Shown: positions 46,101 through 54,847 of the stretch, piece by piece
Layout of the letters: each line of letters begins with the position of its first letter
Position numbering within the stretch: position 1 is the stretch's first letter
Origin: an uncultured Phocaeicola sp.
GTDB taxonomy: Bacteria; Bacteroidota; Bacteroidia; Bacteroidales; Bacteroidaceae
Assembly: GCA_944320845.1 (NCBI GenBank)
Contig: CALUJA010000014.1
Coordinates: 22,842-86,841, forward strand
DNA length: 64,000 nt
Reading direction: 5' to 3'
The notes under the pieces: model-generated
The model's input: the letters and a program-made list of their open reading frames with translations, nothing else
Told to the model about the DNA's origin: nothing
The model's database searches: none
Made by a program: the position numbers and the translations under genes

Positions 46101-47048
46101 ATGACTACAGAACATGTAAAATGCCTGATTATCGGCTCAGGCCCCGCCGGATATACGGCCGCCATCTATACAAGCCGCGCCAATATAGCCCCCGTGCTCT
46201 ATGAAGGAATACAGCCGGGCGGCCAGCTGACCACTACGACCGAGGTGGAAAACTTTCCGGGCTATCCGGAAGGAGTGACAGGCCCTGTGCTGATGGACGA
46301 TTTGCGCAAGCAGGCCGAGCGTTTCGGGGCGGATATCCGCAGCGGCCTCATCACAAAAGCCGACCTGGACAAGGCTCCCTACACTTTTACGGTAGACGAA
46401 GAAAAGGAAATCACCGCAGATACGGTAATTATATCCACGGGGGCAGAGGCCAAATACCTGGGGCTGCCCGATGAAAAGAAGTATGCGGGAATGGGCGTGA
46501 GCGCATGCGCCACCTGCGACGGCTTTTTCTACCGGAAAAAGACCGTGGCCGTAATCGGCGGAGGAGATACCGCATGCGAGGAAGCCATCTATCTGGCAGG
46601 ACTCGCAAGCAAGGTATACTTAGTGGTTCGCAAGTCATTCCTGCGCGCTTCAAAGATTATGCAGGAGCGTGTCACGAATCATCCCAACATTACCATCCTG
46701 TTTGAGCACAATGCCGTAGGGCTGTATGGCGAAAACGGCGTGGAAGGAATGCACGTTGTCAAGCGCATGGGCGAAGCAGACGAAGAGCGGTACGATGTTC
46801 CCATCGACGGATTTTTCCTTGCCATCGGACACAAGCCCAACTCCGACCTATTCAAACCGTGGGTCAAGACCGATGAAGTGGGATATATCCTTACCGAACC
46901 GGGCACTCCCCGTACGGGAATACCGGGCGTATTCGCTGCCGGAGATGTGGCCGACCCGCATTACCGCCAGGCCATTACCGCGGCAGGAAGCGGATGTCAG
47001 GCTGCAATCGAGGCCGAACGTTACCTGTCCATGAAAGGACTGCTCTAA
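46101..47048 (+). CDS. trxB: Thioredoxin-disulfide reductase
   Basis: This 315-residue FAD enzyme reduces thioredoxin with NADPH. The FAD motif GSGPAGYTAA, the redox site CATCDG (Cys136 and Cys139), the NADPH motif GGGDTACEEA and the C-terminal FAAGDVAD are in the expected order. It is the third gene of the ftsK operon, 25 bases after lolA. Confidence 0.97.
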   Translation: MTTEHVKCLIIGSGPAGYTAAIYTSRANIAPVLYEGIQPGGQLTTTTEVENFPGYPEGVTGPVLMDDLRKQAERFGADIRSGLITKADLDKAPYTFTVDEEKEITADTVIISTGAEAKYLGLPDEKKYAGMGVSACATCDGFFYRKKTVAVIGGGDTACEEAIYLAGLASKVYLVVRKSFLRASKIMQERVTNHPNITILFEHNAVGLYGENGVEGMHVVKRMGEADEERYDVPIDGFFLAIGHKPNSDLFKPWVKTDEVGYILTEPGTPRTGIPGVFAAGDVADPHYRQAITAAGSGCQAAIEAERYLSMKGLL

Positions 47049-47066
47049 TCTGTCATCATTTGCCCT

Positions 47067-49880
47067 ATGAAAAGCTTGAAGACAATATTTGCTGCCGCCA
47101 TCCTGGCCGGCAGCACGGTTACGGTGTCCGCCCAGTCGCCGTCTCTCCTGCCCGTCGATTCAGATGTCAGAATCGGCAAACTGGAGAACGGGCTCACGTA
47201 TTATATCCGGCACAACGGACTTCCCGAGAAGCAGGCCGATTTCTATATCGCCCAGAAAGTGGGTTCCATCCTGGAAGAAGACGACCAACGGGGACTGGCC
47301 CACTTCTTGGAACACATGTGCTTTAACGGAACGACCCATTTCCCGGGGAATACGCTGAGAGAGTACCTCGAAACAATCGGTGTGAAGTTCGGAGCCAACC
47401 TTAACGCCTATACTTCCATCGATGAGACGGTATACAACATTACGAATGTCCCTGTCACCCGCGACGGAGTCATAGACTCCTGCCTGCTGATTCTGCACGA
47501 CTGGGCCGATGACCTGACCCTTTCACCCGAAGAGATAGACAAAGAGCGGGGTGTCATCCATGAAGAATGGCGCACGAGCATGGGCGCAATGATGCGCATG
47601 TATGAGCAAGTGTTCCCCGTCATCTATCAAAACAACCGGTATGGCCATCGCCTGCCCATCGGGACAATGGAAGTTGTCGACCATTTCCCTTATCAGGCGC
47701 TGCGCGACTACTATGAAAAATGGTATCGCCCCGACCTGCAGGGAATCATTGTCGTGGGAGACATCAACGTTGACTCTGTAGAGCAGAAGATAAAGCGCCT
47801 GTTTTCCCCCATCCGGATGCCTGAAAATCCGGCCGAGCGGGAGTATTTCCCCGTTGCGGACAATGCCGAGCCCATCATCACCGTAGCCAAAGACAGGGAA
47901 CAAGAGGTGCCGGTCGTCTATTTGTTCCACAAACACGATGTTATCCCCGATGAACAGAAAAATTCGGTCGAGTATCTCGCCGCAAACTACATGACCTGGG
48001 CCATCGAAGAGATGCTCAACAGCCGTATCAGTGAACTGATGCAGCAGGCAAATCCCCCTTTCATCCAGAGTTTTGTAAGTGACGAGAATTTTCTTTTGTC
48101 AAAGACAAAAGGAGCTTTCACCGGCATCGCGGTTACGAAGGAAGACGGCATATTGACCGGAACAGAGGCCATGATGCGGGAAATAGAGCGCGTGCGCCGC
48201 TTCGGCTTTACGGCAAGCGAATATGCCCGTGCCAAAGCCGACTATCTACGCGGCCTGGAGGTAAGCTACAACGAGCGGGACAAGCAGCGCACCCCGTCGT
48301 ATGTCAACGAATACCTGGCCAACTTCCTGAACGGTGAGCCCATTCCCGGCGCCGAGAACTATTATGGCATCATGAGTCAGGTAGTTCCCTCCATTCCCAT
48401 CGAGGCCATAAACGAATGGATGAAGCAGCTGATAAGGGAAGACAATGTGGTGTTGAGCGTATTCTGCCCGGAAAAGGAGGGGATGACCTATCCCACCGAA
48501 ACGGAACTCAAGGGAATCATCGAAAAGGTTCGGACGGAACAGCTGGAGGCTTATGTAGACAAGGTGTCAAACGAGCCGCTTCTGCAAGAAAAGCCGCGGG
48601 CCGGAAAGGTGTTGAAAACGGAAAAAGGCGCCTTCGGCACTACCGTCCTGACGCTGAGCAACGGTGTAAGGGTGATTGTCAAGCATACCGACTTCAAAGC
48701 AGACGAGCTTCTCATGTCGGCATTCAGTCCCGGCGGAAATTCGCTGTTTGACAACAAGGACGTGCTGCAGTTTTCCCTGATGAATGACATAGTATCTTTA
48801 GGCGGGGTGGGCAACTTCAGCCAGACCGACCTCGACAAAGTATTGGCCGGGAAAGTAGCCTCCGCAAATACCACAGTAAACACCTACAGCGAAGGAGCAA
48901 GCGGAAGCTGTTCTCCCCAAGACCTGGAGACCATGCTGCAACTGACTTATCTGCGCTTTACCGCGCCGCGCACCGATGCGGATGCCTTTGCCTCGTTCAT
49001 CAGCCGGCTCAAAGCCGCGCTTGCCAATCAGGAAGCCAATCCGATGTCCGCGTTCTCCGACTCGGTGCAAGCAACCTTCTACAACAAGAATCCGCGCATA
49101 TTCAGCCTGAAAGCCGACATGACGGACAAAGTGGACTATGCAAAAGTGATGGAGCTTTATAAAGACCGGTTTGAAGACGCGGGCGACTTCACTTTCCTCC
49201 TTGTGGGAAACATCGACATGGCAGTTGCCACTCCGCTTATCGAGCAGTACCTGGGAGGACTTCCCTCCACCGGACGCAAGGAAAGCTTCGGCGAAACCGG
49301 CATCAGCTTCCGTACAGGCAGACACAAGAACAATTTCACCCGTAAGCTTGAAACGCCCAAGTCGACGATTGCCATCACAAACAGCGGCAATTGCCCCTAT
49401 ACACTCAAGAACAAGGTACTGATGAGCATGACCGAACAACTGTTCGACATCCTTTATACCCAGACCATCCGCGAAGAGGAAGGCGGGACATACGGCGTAA
49501 GATGCGGTGGAATCATGAGTAAGTATCCGGAAGAAAAAGCTGTATTCCAGATATACTTTGACACAGACCCTGCCCGACGGGAAGAAATGACCGGGCTGAT
49601 AAAAAAAGGACTGGACGATTTCATCGCCAACGGGCCGGAAGCCGACGACTTGAACAAGGTAAAGGAATATATGCTGAAGACCTACCAGCAGAACCAAAAG
49701 GAGAACGGCTACTGGCTCGGGGCTCTGAACGAGTTTTACTGGAACAAACTGGATGTAAACACCGGATACGAAGAGTTGGTGAACAGCATCACACCGGCCG
49801 ACCTGCAGGAGTTTGCCGAAGCCTTCTTCGGGCAAAACAATCAGGCGGAAGTAAGCATGAGCTCGCCAGACAATGAGTAA
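47067..49880 (+). CDS. Exported M16-family zinc peptidase
   Basis: This 937-residue protein has a signal peptide (about 1-22, SAQ end) and two M16 units. The first is active, with the inverted zinc motif HFLEH (79-83) and third ligand Glu160 in EIDKERGVIHEE; the second (about 520-920) has the fold but no HxxEH. Such pitrilysin-type enzymes degrade peptides in the periplasm or at the cell surface. The two-unit length is usual for the family. It lies 18 bases after trxB and five bases before the DUF5687 gene. Confidence 0.92.
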   Translation: MKSLKTIFAAAILAGSTVTVSAQSPSLLPVDSDVRIGKLENGLTYYIRHNGLPEKQADFYIAQKVGSILEEDDQRGLAHFLEHMCFNGTTHFPGNTLREYLETIGVKFGANLNAYTSIDETVYNITNVPVTRDGVIDSCLLILHDWADDLTLSPEEIDKERGVIHEEWRTSMGAMMRMYEQVFPVIYQNNRYGHRLPIGTMEVVDHFPYQALRDYYEKWYRPDLQGIIVVGDINVDSVEQKIKRLFSPIRMPENPAEREYFPVADNAEPIITVAKDREQEVPVVYLFHKHDVIPDEQKNSVEYLAANYMTWAIEEMLNSRISELMQQANPPFIQSFVSDENFLLSKTKGAFTGIAVTKEDGILTGTEAMMREIERVRRFGFTASEYARAKADYLRGLEVSYNERDKQRTPSYVNEYLANFLNGEPIPGAENYYGIMSQVVPSIPIEAINEWMKQLIREDNVVLSVFCPEKEGMTYPTETELKGIIEKVRTEQLEAYVDKVSNEPLLQEKPRAGKVLKTEKGAFGTTVLTLSNGVRVIVKHTDFKADELLMSAFSPGGNSLFDNKDVLQFSLMNDIVSLGGVGNFSQTDLDKVLAGKVASANTTVNTYSEGASGSCSPQDLETMLQLTYLRFTAPRTDADAFASFISRLKAALANQEANPMSAFSDSVQATFYNKNPRIFSLKADMTDKVDYAKVMELYKDRFEDAGDFTFLLVGNIDMAVATPLIEQYLGGLPSTGRKESFGETGISFRTGRHKNNFTRKLETPKSTIAITNSGNCPYTLKNKVLMSMTEQLFDILYTQTIREEEGGTYGVRCGGIMSKYPEEKAVFQIYFDTDPARREEMTGLIKKGLDDFIANGPEADDLNKVKEYMLKTYQQNQKENGYWLGALNEFYWNKLDVNTGYEELVNSITPADLQEFAEAFFGQNNQAEVSMSSPDNE

Positions 49881-49885
49881 AAACC

Positions 49886-51370
49886 ATGTTGCTCCTTGAA
49901 ACATACAGGAATCAGAGACTTGCCGCAAAGCGGAGTCCGTTATACGAACGGAACCGCTTTGCCAAATTTCTGATTTCATTCGGCGTTCTCTTCTGGATTG
50001 CTTATCTTATCTATCTTGGAACGGCACTTTATTTCATACTTCAGGAAGAAATGCCCAACATGGAGCCGTATCACGTGCTGAACGGCACGTTAGTCCTGTT
50101 CCTTATCCTTGACTTCTTTCTCCGCTTCCTGCTTCGCACGCCCGTTCAGGAGGTCAAGCCCTATCTGCTGCTGCCTGTTTCCCGCAAGCGTGTATTGGAT
50201 GCATTCCTGATTCAGGCGGCATTCAGCAGGTTCAATCTAATCTGGTTGTCTTTGTTCATACCCTTCGCCTGGCTTTCCGTCCGCCTTTTTTACGGATGGA
50301 CGGGCATTGCAGGCTATGCGGCAGGCATCTGGCTGCTGATGGTCTTTAACGGATACTGCAGCATGCTGATTCGGACACTGGCCCGTCAGAGATTCGCCTA
50401 CGTTTTACTGGCCGTCCCTCTATATGGACTGATGCTACTTGTCAGTCTCATGCAGCCGGACGGGCAAGACGGAAGCTTCTTCATGAATCTGGGCGAAGGA
50501 TATATCGAGGGAAATCCCTGGACTTTCGCCGGAACCATAGCGGCCATCATCTGTATGGCGGGAGTGAACCGGAATATACAGGGACGACTTGTCTACCGGG
50601 AACTTGCCCGCGCCGAAGACAACCGTATAAAGCATGTGTCCGACTACGGTTTCCTGGAACGTTACGGCATCATCGGCGAATACATGCGCTTAGAACTGAA
50701 ACTTATCTTCCGCAACAAGACGCCCCGGTCGAACTTCTGGAGCTATTTCATCCTGATGGCCCTGTTCGCCGCCGCCTTGAGCGGAAACGCTTACGGGAGC
50801 AACAGCTATATGGGATATTTCATCTGCCTGTACTGCTACTGCATATTCGGCCTGATGACCCTGAGCCGCATCATGTCTTACGAGGGCAACTATATGGACG
50901 GACTGATGGTATACAAGGAAACCCTATACCATCTGCTGCTTGCCAAGTATTACCTGCAGTGCATCTTCCTTGCAATTCCCGGTCTGGCCATGATACTCCC
51001 CGTCGTGCAGGGCACGATAACCTGGCTCGTATCCCTATCCTATCTCTTTTTCACGATGGGGCCGGTCTTTGCCCTTATCATGCAACTGGCAGTATACAAT
51101 GACAAGACCGCCCCGCTCAACGGAGGAATCATGAGCAAGTCGCAGGTAAACACCGCCTGGCAGGCCGTCATCACCGCGCTTTCATTCGCCGGACCGCTGC
51201 TGATGCACCGGATGCTGACCCTTTTCCTGCCGGAAACGGCGGCATGCCTTACCTTGCTCGCCGTGGGACTGCTTACCGTCGCCACACACCGACTATGGAT
51301 AAAGAACATTTACCGCCGCTTCATGAAACGGAGATACGACAATATGGAAGGATTCAGGTACACACGATAA
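49886..51370 (+). CDS. DUF5687 membrane protein, ABC transporter permease
   Basis: This 494-residue integral membrane protein has about 12 hydrophobic segments and matches the Bacteroidetes DUF5687 family (ETYRNQRLAAKRSPLYERN start; KPYLLLPVSRKRVLDAFL; ELKLIFRNKTPRSNF). It is followed after 15 bases by an ABC ATPase, so the two should form a two-component ABC exporter or ABC-2-like system. The substrate is unknown. It is the fifth gene of the ftsK operon. Confidence 0.8.
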   Translation: MLLLETYRNQRLAAKRSPLYERNRFAKFLISFGVLFWIAYLIYLGTALYFILQEEMPNMEPYHVLNGTLVLFLILDFFLRFLLRTPVQEVKPYLLLPVSRKRVLDAFLIQAAFSRFNLIWLSLFIPFAWLSVRLFYGWTGIAGYAAGIWLLMVFNGYCSMLIRTLARQRFAYVLLAVPLYGLMLLVSLMQPDGQDGSFFMNLGEGYIEGNPWTFAGTIAAIICMAGVNRNIQGRLVYRELARAEDNRIKHVSDYGFLERYGIIGEYMRLELKLIFRNKTPRSNFWSYFILMALFAAALSGNAYGSNSYMGYFICLYCYCIFGLMTLSRIMSYEGNYMDGLMVYKETLYHLLLAKYYLQCIFLAIPGLAMILPVVQGTITWLVSLSYLFFTMGPVFALIMQLAVYNDKTAPLNGGIMSKSQVNTAWQAVITALSFAGPLLMHRMLTLFLPETAACLTLLAVGLLTVATHRLWIKNIYRRFMKRRYDNMEGFRYTR

Positions 51371-51385
51371 AAAGACACATGCCTT

Positions 51386-52087
51386 ATGATTCGAATAGAC
51401 CATCTGCTGAAAAGATACGGGAGCAAAACAGCCGTCGACATCCCGGCATATACCATTTCCGACGGCGAGATATTGGGACTGGTAGGCAACAACGGCGCGG
51501 GAAAGACCACACTTTTCCGCCTGATGCTTGACCTGATTAGAGCAGACCAGGGGGAAATAGCCATAAACCATATCCCGGTCAGCCGCAGTGAACAATGGAA
51601 AAGTCATACGGGGGCTTATTTGGACGAAAGTTTCCTGATTGATTACCTTACTCCCGAAGAATACTTCCATTTCATCGGCCGGATGTGCGGACTCCGAAAG
51701 GCCGAAACGGACGAACGCCTTATCCGCTTCTCCCGTTTCATGAACGGAGAAATCATGGGGCAAAAGAAATACATCCGGAATCTCTCGGCCGGAAACAAAC
51801 AGAAAACAGGCATCGTGGCGGCCATGCTTAACCGTCCATCGGTCTTGATACTGGACGAACCGTTCAACTTCCTTGACCCCAGTTCGCAATCGTCCTTGAA
51901 ACATCTGCTCCAATCCTACAATCGGGAGACCGGAGCCACGATTCTGCTGTCGAGCCATAACCTGACACACACTACCGATATAAGCACACGGATTGCGCTA
52001 TTGGAACATGGAGTCATTATCCGCGACATAGAGAACCGTAACAACGCGGCTCTTCAGGAGCTGGAGGCGTATTTCGGGCAGGAATGA
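51386..52087 (+). CDS. ABC transporter ATP-binding protein
   Basis: This 233-residue ATPase has Walker A GNNGAGKTT (34-42), Walker B VLILDEPF and the signature LSAGNKQK in place of LSGGQ, with an intact H-loop (SSHNLTH). It powers the DUF5687 permease upstream. The signature variant is common in CcmA/ABC-2-type exporters. It is the last gene of the ftsK operon. Confidence 0.93.
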   Translation: MIRIDHLLKRYGSKTAVDIPAYTISDGEILGLVGNNGAGKTTLFRLMLDLIRADQGEIAINHIPVSRSEQWKSHTGAYLDESFLIDYLTPEEYFHFIGRMCGLRKAETDERLIRFSRFMNGEIMGQKKYIRNLSAGNKQKTGIVAAMLNRPSVLILDEPFNFLDPSSQSSLKHLLQSYNRETGATILLSSHNLTHTTDISTRIALLEHGVIIRDIENRNNAALQELEAYFGQE

Positions 52088-52197
52088 AAGAAAAGCCCGC
52101 TGTTCCGTCCGGTCTCACATGACGGATATCCATAAGAAAACCTGTTTTCATCCGTATCAAACCAAAGTTTCATTACAGACAAAAGCAGGTTTCATTC

Positions 52198-52229
52198 AGG
52201 CCCCGGTTTCAGACGCTGAAATCAGGCCT
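52198..52229. terminator. Possible terminator, ABC / TlpA genes
   Basis: AGGCC (52198-52202) and GGCCT (52225-52229) enclose TTTCAG-ACG-CTGAAA, giving a two-part hairpin directly before the TlpA stop on the other strand. Weaker than the other terminators here. The rest of 52088-52197 shows nothing else. Confidence 0.45.
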
Positions 52230-52231
52230 TC

Positions 52232-53332
52232 TTATTTCAAGAGCTCAGACAGTCTTGCGTCCAGTTCACCTCCGCGCAGATTGCGGGCTACGATTTTTCC
52301 CTGCTGGTCAATCAGCACCGTCGACGGGATGGAACGCACGCCGTAAAGGGCAGCCCCTTCGCTTTGCCATCCTTTCAGGTCTGACATCTGCGCCCAAGTC
52401 ATGTTCATATCCTTCAAAGCCTTCTTCCAGCTCTCGGCATTGCTGTCCAATGAAACGCCGACAATCTCCAGTCCCTTTGCCTTATATTTTTCGTATGCTG
52501 CCACAACATTCGGCATCTCCTGACGGCAGGGGCCGCACCAGCTTGCCCAAAAATCGACCAACGTATACTTATTCTTCGTTACATAGTCAGACAACTTCAC
52601 GCTTTTCCCGTCGGGCGTATCCATTGCAAAGTCAATGTAGTCTTTTCCCGCCGCAGTCTTGGCCGCAGTCTCCACATAACTTTTCAGTTCAACCAGCTCT
52701 TCGTTGTCCGCATAGGTAGCAGGAATCTGTTCAAACAGAGGCTGAATCTTTTCCACATCGAAGGCATAGCCGAACAGCGTCAGCAAATGCGGGCCGACTG
52801 CATTAGTAATATTATCCTTCACATATCCAAGCACCATATCCGTGCTCCGTACCTCCATTTCGCCCATCACTTTCTTCAGCGAATCCTGTTGAACCTCAGT
52901 CAGCGTGGAGTCTTTCTGCATACGCTCCCATACAGCCGCCATTTCATTGCTGCTCTTCTGGATTTCATTCATGACCTTCTGGAAGGAATCATTGCATGGA
53001 GTACCCGAAACCGTACTGCCTTCCGGATTCAAGGCCACATTCACCGTTCCGTTTTCTGAAAAGAAAGTGGCCACCATCCTGCTGTCATCGGTAACGTAAG
53101 TCACGTAACGCGCCTTTATCACCGAATCAGCCGCACAGGCAAACTCGAACATCCCGTTCTTTACCTCCGCAGAATCGGCCGGAAGCAGCATCCCCCCTGC
53201 CATATCCTGAAGATAAACCATCTCTCCGTCTGCCACTCCCTCGGCAGTTCCCTTGACGGTATAGCCTGCCTGCTGCTGGCAAGCAGCCAGCGACATCAGT
53301 CCTACCGCCGCAAACAATACTACTTTTTTCAT
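52232..53332 (-). CDS. TlpA-family thioredoxin lipoprotein with DUF4369
   Basis: This 366-residue envelope protein has a lipoprotein signal peptide ending in LAAC (Cys18), an N-terminal DUF4369 domain (about 20-120) and a C-terminal thioredoxin domain with the redox motif WASWCGPCRQEMP, so it can reduce disulfides or support cytochrome maturation. Bacteroides have many copies of this architecture, with unknown partners. The start at 53344 (MDKAMKK) is possible; the one at 53332 gives the normal signal peptide. A -7 box at 53374-53381 makes it independent of the sensor genes upstream. Confidence 0.9.
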   Translation of the reverse strand: MKKVVLFAAVGLMSLAACQQQAGYTVKGTAEGVADGEMVYLQDMAGGMLLPADSAEVKNGMFEFACAADSVIKARYVTYVTDDSRMVATFFSENGTVNVALNPEGSTVSGTPCNDSFQKVMNEIQKSSNEMAAVWERMQKDSTLTEVQQDSLKKVMGEMEVRSTDMVLGYVKDNITNAVGPHLLTLFGYAFDVEKIQPLFEQIPATYADNEELVELKSYVETAAKTAAGKDYIDFAMDTPDGKSVKLSDYVTKNKYTLVDFWASWCGPCRQEMPNVVAAYEKYKAKGLEIVGVSLDSNAESWKKALKDMNMTWAQMSDLKGWQSEGAALYGVRSIPSTVLIDQQGKIVARNLRGGELDARLSELLK

Positions 53333-53373
53333 TGCTTTATCCATTAAAATTGAATCCTTTATTAATCGCGCGA

Positions 53374-53381
53374 CAAATATA
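53374..53381 (-). promoter_or_regulatory. -7 box of the TlpA-like gene
   Basis: TATATTTG on the minus strand fits the consensus exactly, about 42 bases before the chosen start. Confidence 0.55.
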
Positions 53382-53425
53382 GCTTTTTAGGCTGAAACGA
53401 GGAAACGAACAACAAAAGATTTACA

Positions 53426-54121
53426 TCAGTCGCGCTCCAGCAAAGGCAGCAGCGAACAAATGACATACAGCCATTCCACCACCTCGCCCGACACTCCCGC
53501 ACAGGCGGCGAGCCTTGTATAAGCCAGTGAAGAAAAGAACAAGACCACGAAAAACAAAGTGACAAAATAAGACGCATGCCGGATGAAAAGGCAGGACATC
53601 CCCCGTATAATGTCACGGTCTGAACGGTAAAAATCCACCGCATAGGCGTAAACAACGCTTGTCGAACCTATCCCCAAAGAAACAATGCACCAGATACCCG
53701 CCATAAAAGGCGACCCGGCCAATGTTCCTACAGCACTGCGCACGATTCCTTCCGGCTCCCAAGCAAGCAGCATACAGATGCCCAAATAAATTCCTCCGGC
53801 AGCAGCAGCCATCCACAAGGCATGGCGCTCTCTGTGGGACGCCTGCTTTTTTCCTCTTAAAAGGTCGCGGCAGGTTTTCCCCAGTCCGGAATCCACCCAC
53901 AGTCCGCCTCCGAAAAACAAGACCATCACCGGAAAAAGCACTGGAGAACCGACATAATCACCGGCGATATGGCGGAGTATCCAGCGAAGCCCCTCTGCAC
54001 TCAGCAGACTCTGCACTCCCGCCCAGCCGCAGACACTTCCAATCCACGACAAGAAAAAGAGCGTCACAGTCAGCAGGAAGAAGCAGGTCTGCGGATGAAC
54101 GATGAAAATCCTATTCTTCAT
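53426..54121 (-). CDS. Short membrane protein resembling the AbgT N-terminus
   Basis: This 231-residue protein has about five membrane segments (about 12-32, 60-75, 105-122, 140-163, 187-205). Its first 80 residues (HPQTCFFLLTVTLFFLSWIG, GVQSLLSAEGLRWILRHI, GGGLWVDSGL) resemble the start of AbgT-family p-aminobenzoyl-glutamate/sulfonamide transporters as I remember them, but AbgT proteins are about 500 residues, so this is less than half. It starts inside the last codons of the response regulator gene (11-base overlap), so translation is coupled and it probably works with that system. Function unknown; a sensor accessory or a degraded transporter are both possible. Confidence 0.6.
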   Translation of the reverse strand: MKNRIFIVHPQTCFFLLTVTLFFLSWIGSVCGWAGVQSLLSAEGLRWILRHIAGDYVGSPVLFPVMVLFFGGGLWVDSGLGKTCRDLLRGKKQASHRERHALWMAAAAGGIYLGICMLLAWEPEGIVRSAVGTLAGSPFMAGIWCIVSLGIGSTSVVYAYAVDFYRSDRDIIRGMSCLFIRHASYFVTLFFVVLFFSSLAYTRLAACAGVSGEVVEWLYVICSLLPLLERD

Positions 54122-54833
54122 CAGGCTCCAGATTATCTATGTCCAATATGCGCAGCTCGAAGGCACGGGTAACCAGGCGGCAGGCATTGACTCCCGTGCG
54201 CTCTTCCGGTCTGAAAAGGCGGTTCACCAAATCATTCTGACGCTTTTCTATTGATTTCACGCCAAAGGGCATTGCCTTCAGATTGGTTATCATTTCTTTC
54301 GTATATCCCAAAGCCAGATGACGCAGAAGACGCTCGTCATATTCGTCGATATCATAGTCTATAATCGCCTGCTGGCGGCGCTGCTCCGCCTCTACCGACT
54401 GCTTGAAGCGCTCGACTATCTTCTTCAATATCGGGTAGTTGAACACGAGTTTCTTTCCGTCCATCACCGCCTGCACATCGGTTGCCGTGAGCAGCTCTCC
54501 GGTTTTCAGGATAATGCCGTCGGCCCCCGCATCCAGCGCATCCACCCAAAGCTTCTCATTCAATGTCTCGCCCGTAAATATCAGCACTTTCAACTCCGGA
54601 CGCTCCCGGTGAAGACGGGCACAAATGTCCACACCGACCGTAGTAGAACCTCCCAATCCCAAATCCAACAACACCAAATCAGGAGCATCCGTCTGAAGAA
54701 TCTTCCAAAATTCAGTTTCCGTCATGGCCGTGCCGATTACTTCAGCGTTCGGAATCTCATGACGGAATATCTCTTCCGTGCCTTTCAACTCAAGCTTTAC
54801 ATCTTCTACTATAATCACTTTAAATTTTTCCAT
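54111..54833 (-). CDS. Response regulator with LuxR-like output domain
   Basis: This 240-residue protein has a receiver domain with the acidic pair Glu10/Asp11, phosphoacceptor Asp57 (LVLLDLGLGG), Thr87 and Lys110, and a C-terminal helix-turn-helix (about 165-230, DERLLRHLALGYTKEMITNLKAM...) that looks like a divergent LuxR/NarL domain. It lies 14 bases downstream of the double sensor kinase and overlaps the membrane protein gene, making a three-gene signalling operon. Its targets are unknown. Confidence 0.85.
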   Translation of the reverse strand: MEKFKVIIVEDVKLELKGTEEIFRHEIPNAEVIGTAMTETEFWKILQTDAPDLVLLDLGLGGSTTVGVDICARLHRERPELKVLIFTGETLNEKLWVDALDAGADGIILKTGELLTATDVQAVMDGKKLVFNYPILKKIVERFKQSVEAEQRRQQAIIDYDIDEYDERLLRHLALGYTKEMITNLKAMPFGVKSIEKRQNDLVNRLFRPEERTGVNACRLVTRAFELRILDIDNLEPDEE

Positions 54834-54847
54834 ATATCATCAGTTCT

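Noticed and set aside
48798-49979. 393-codon open frame on the minus strand
   Set aside because: It is opposite the M16 protease and the start of the DUF5687 gene; both are well supported by motifs.
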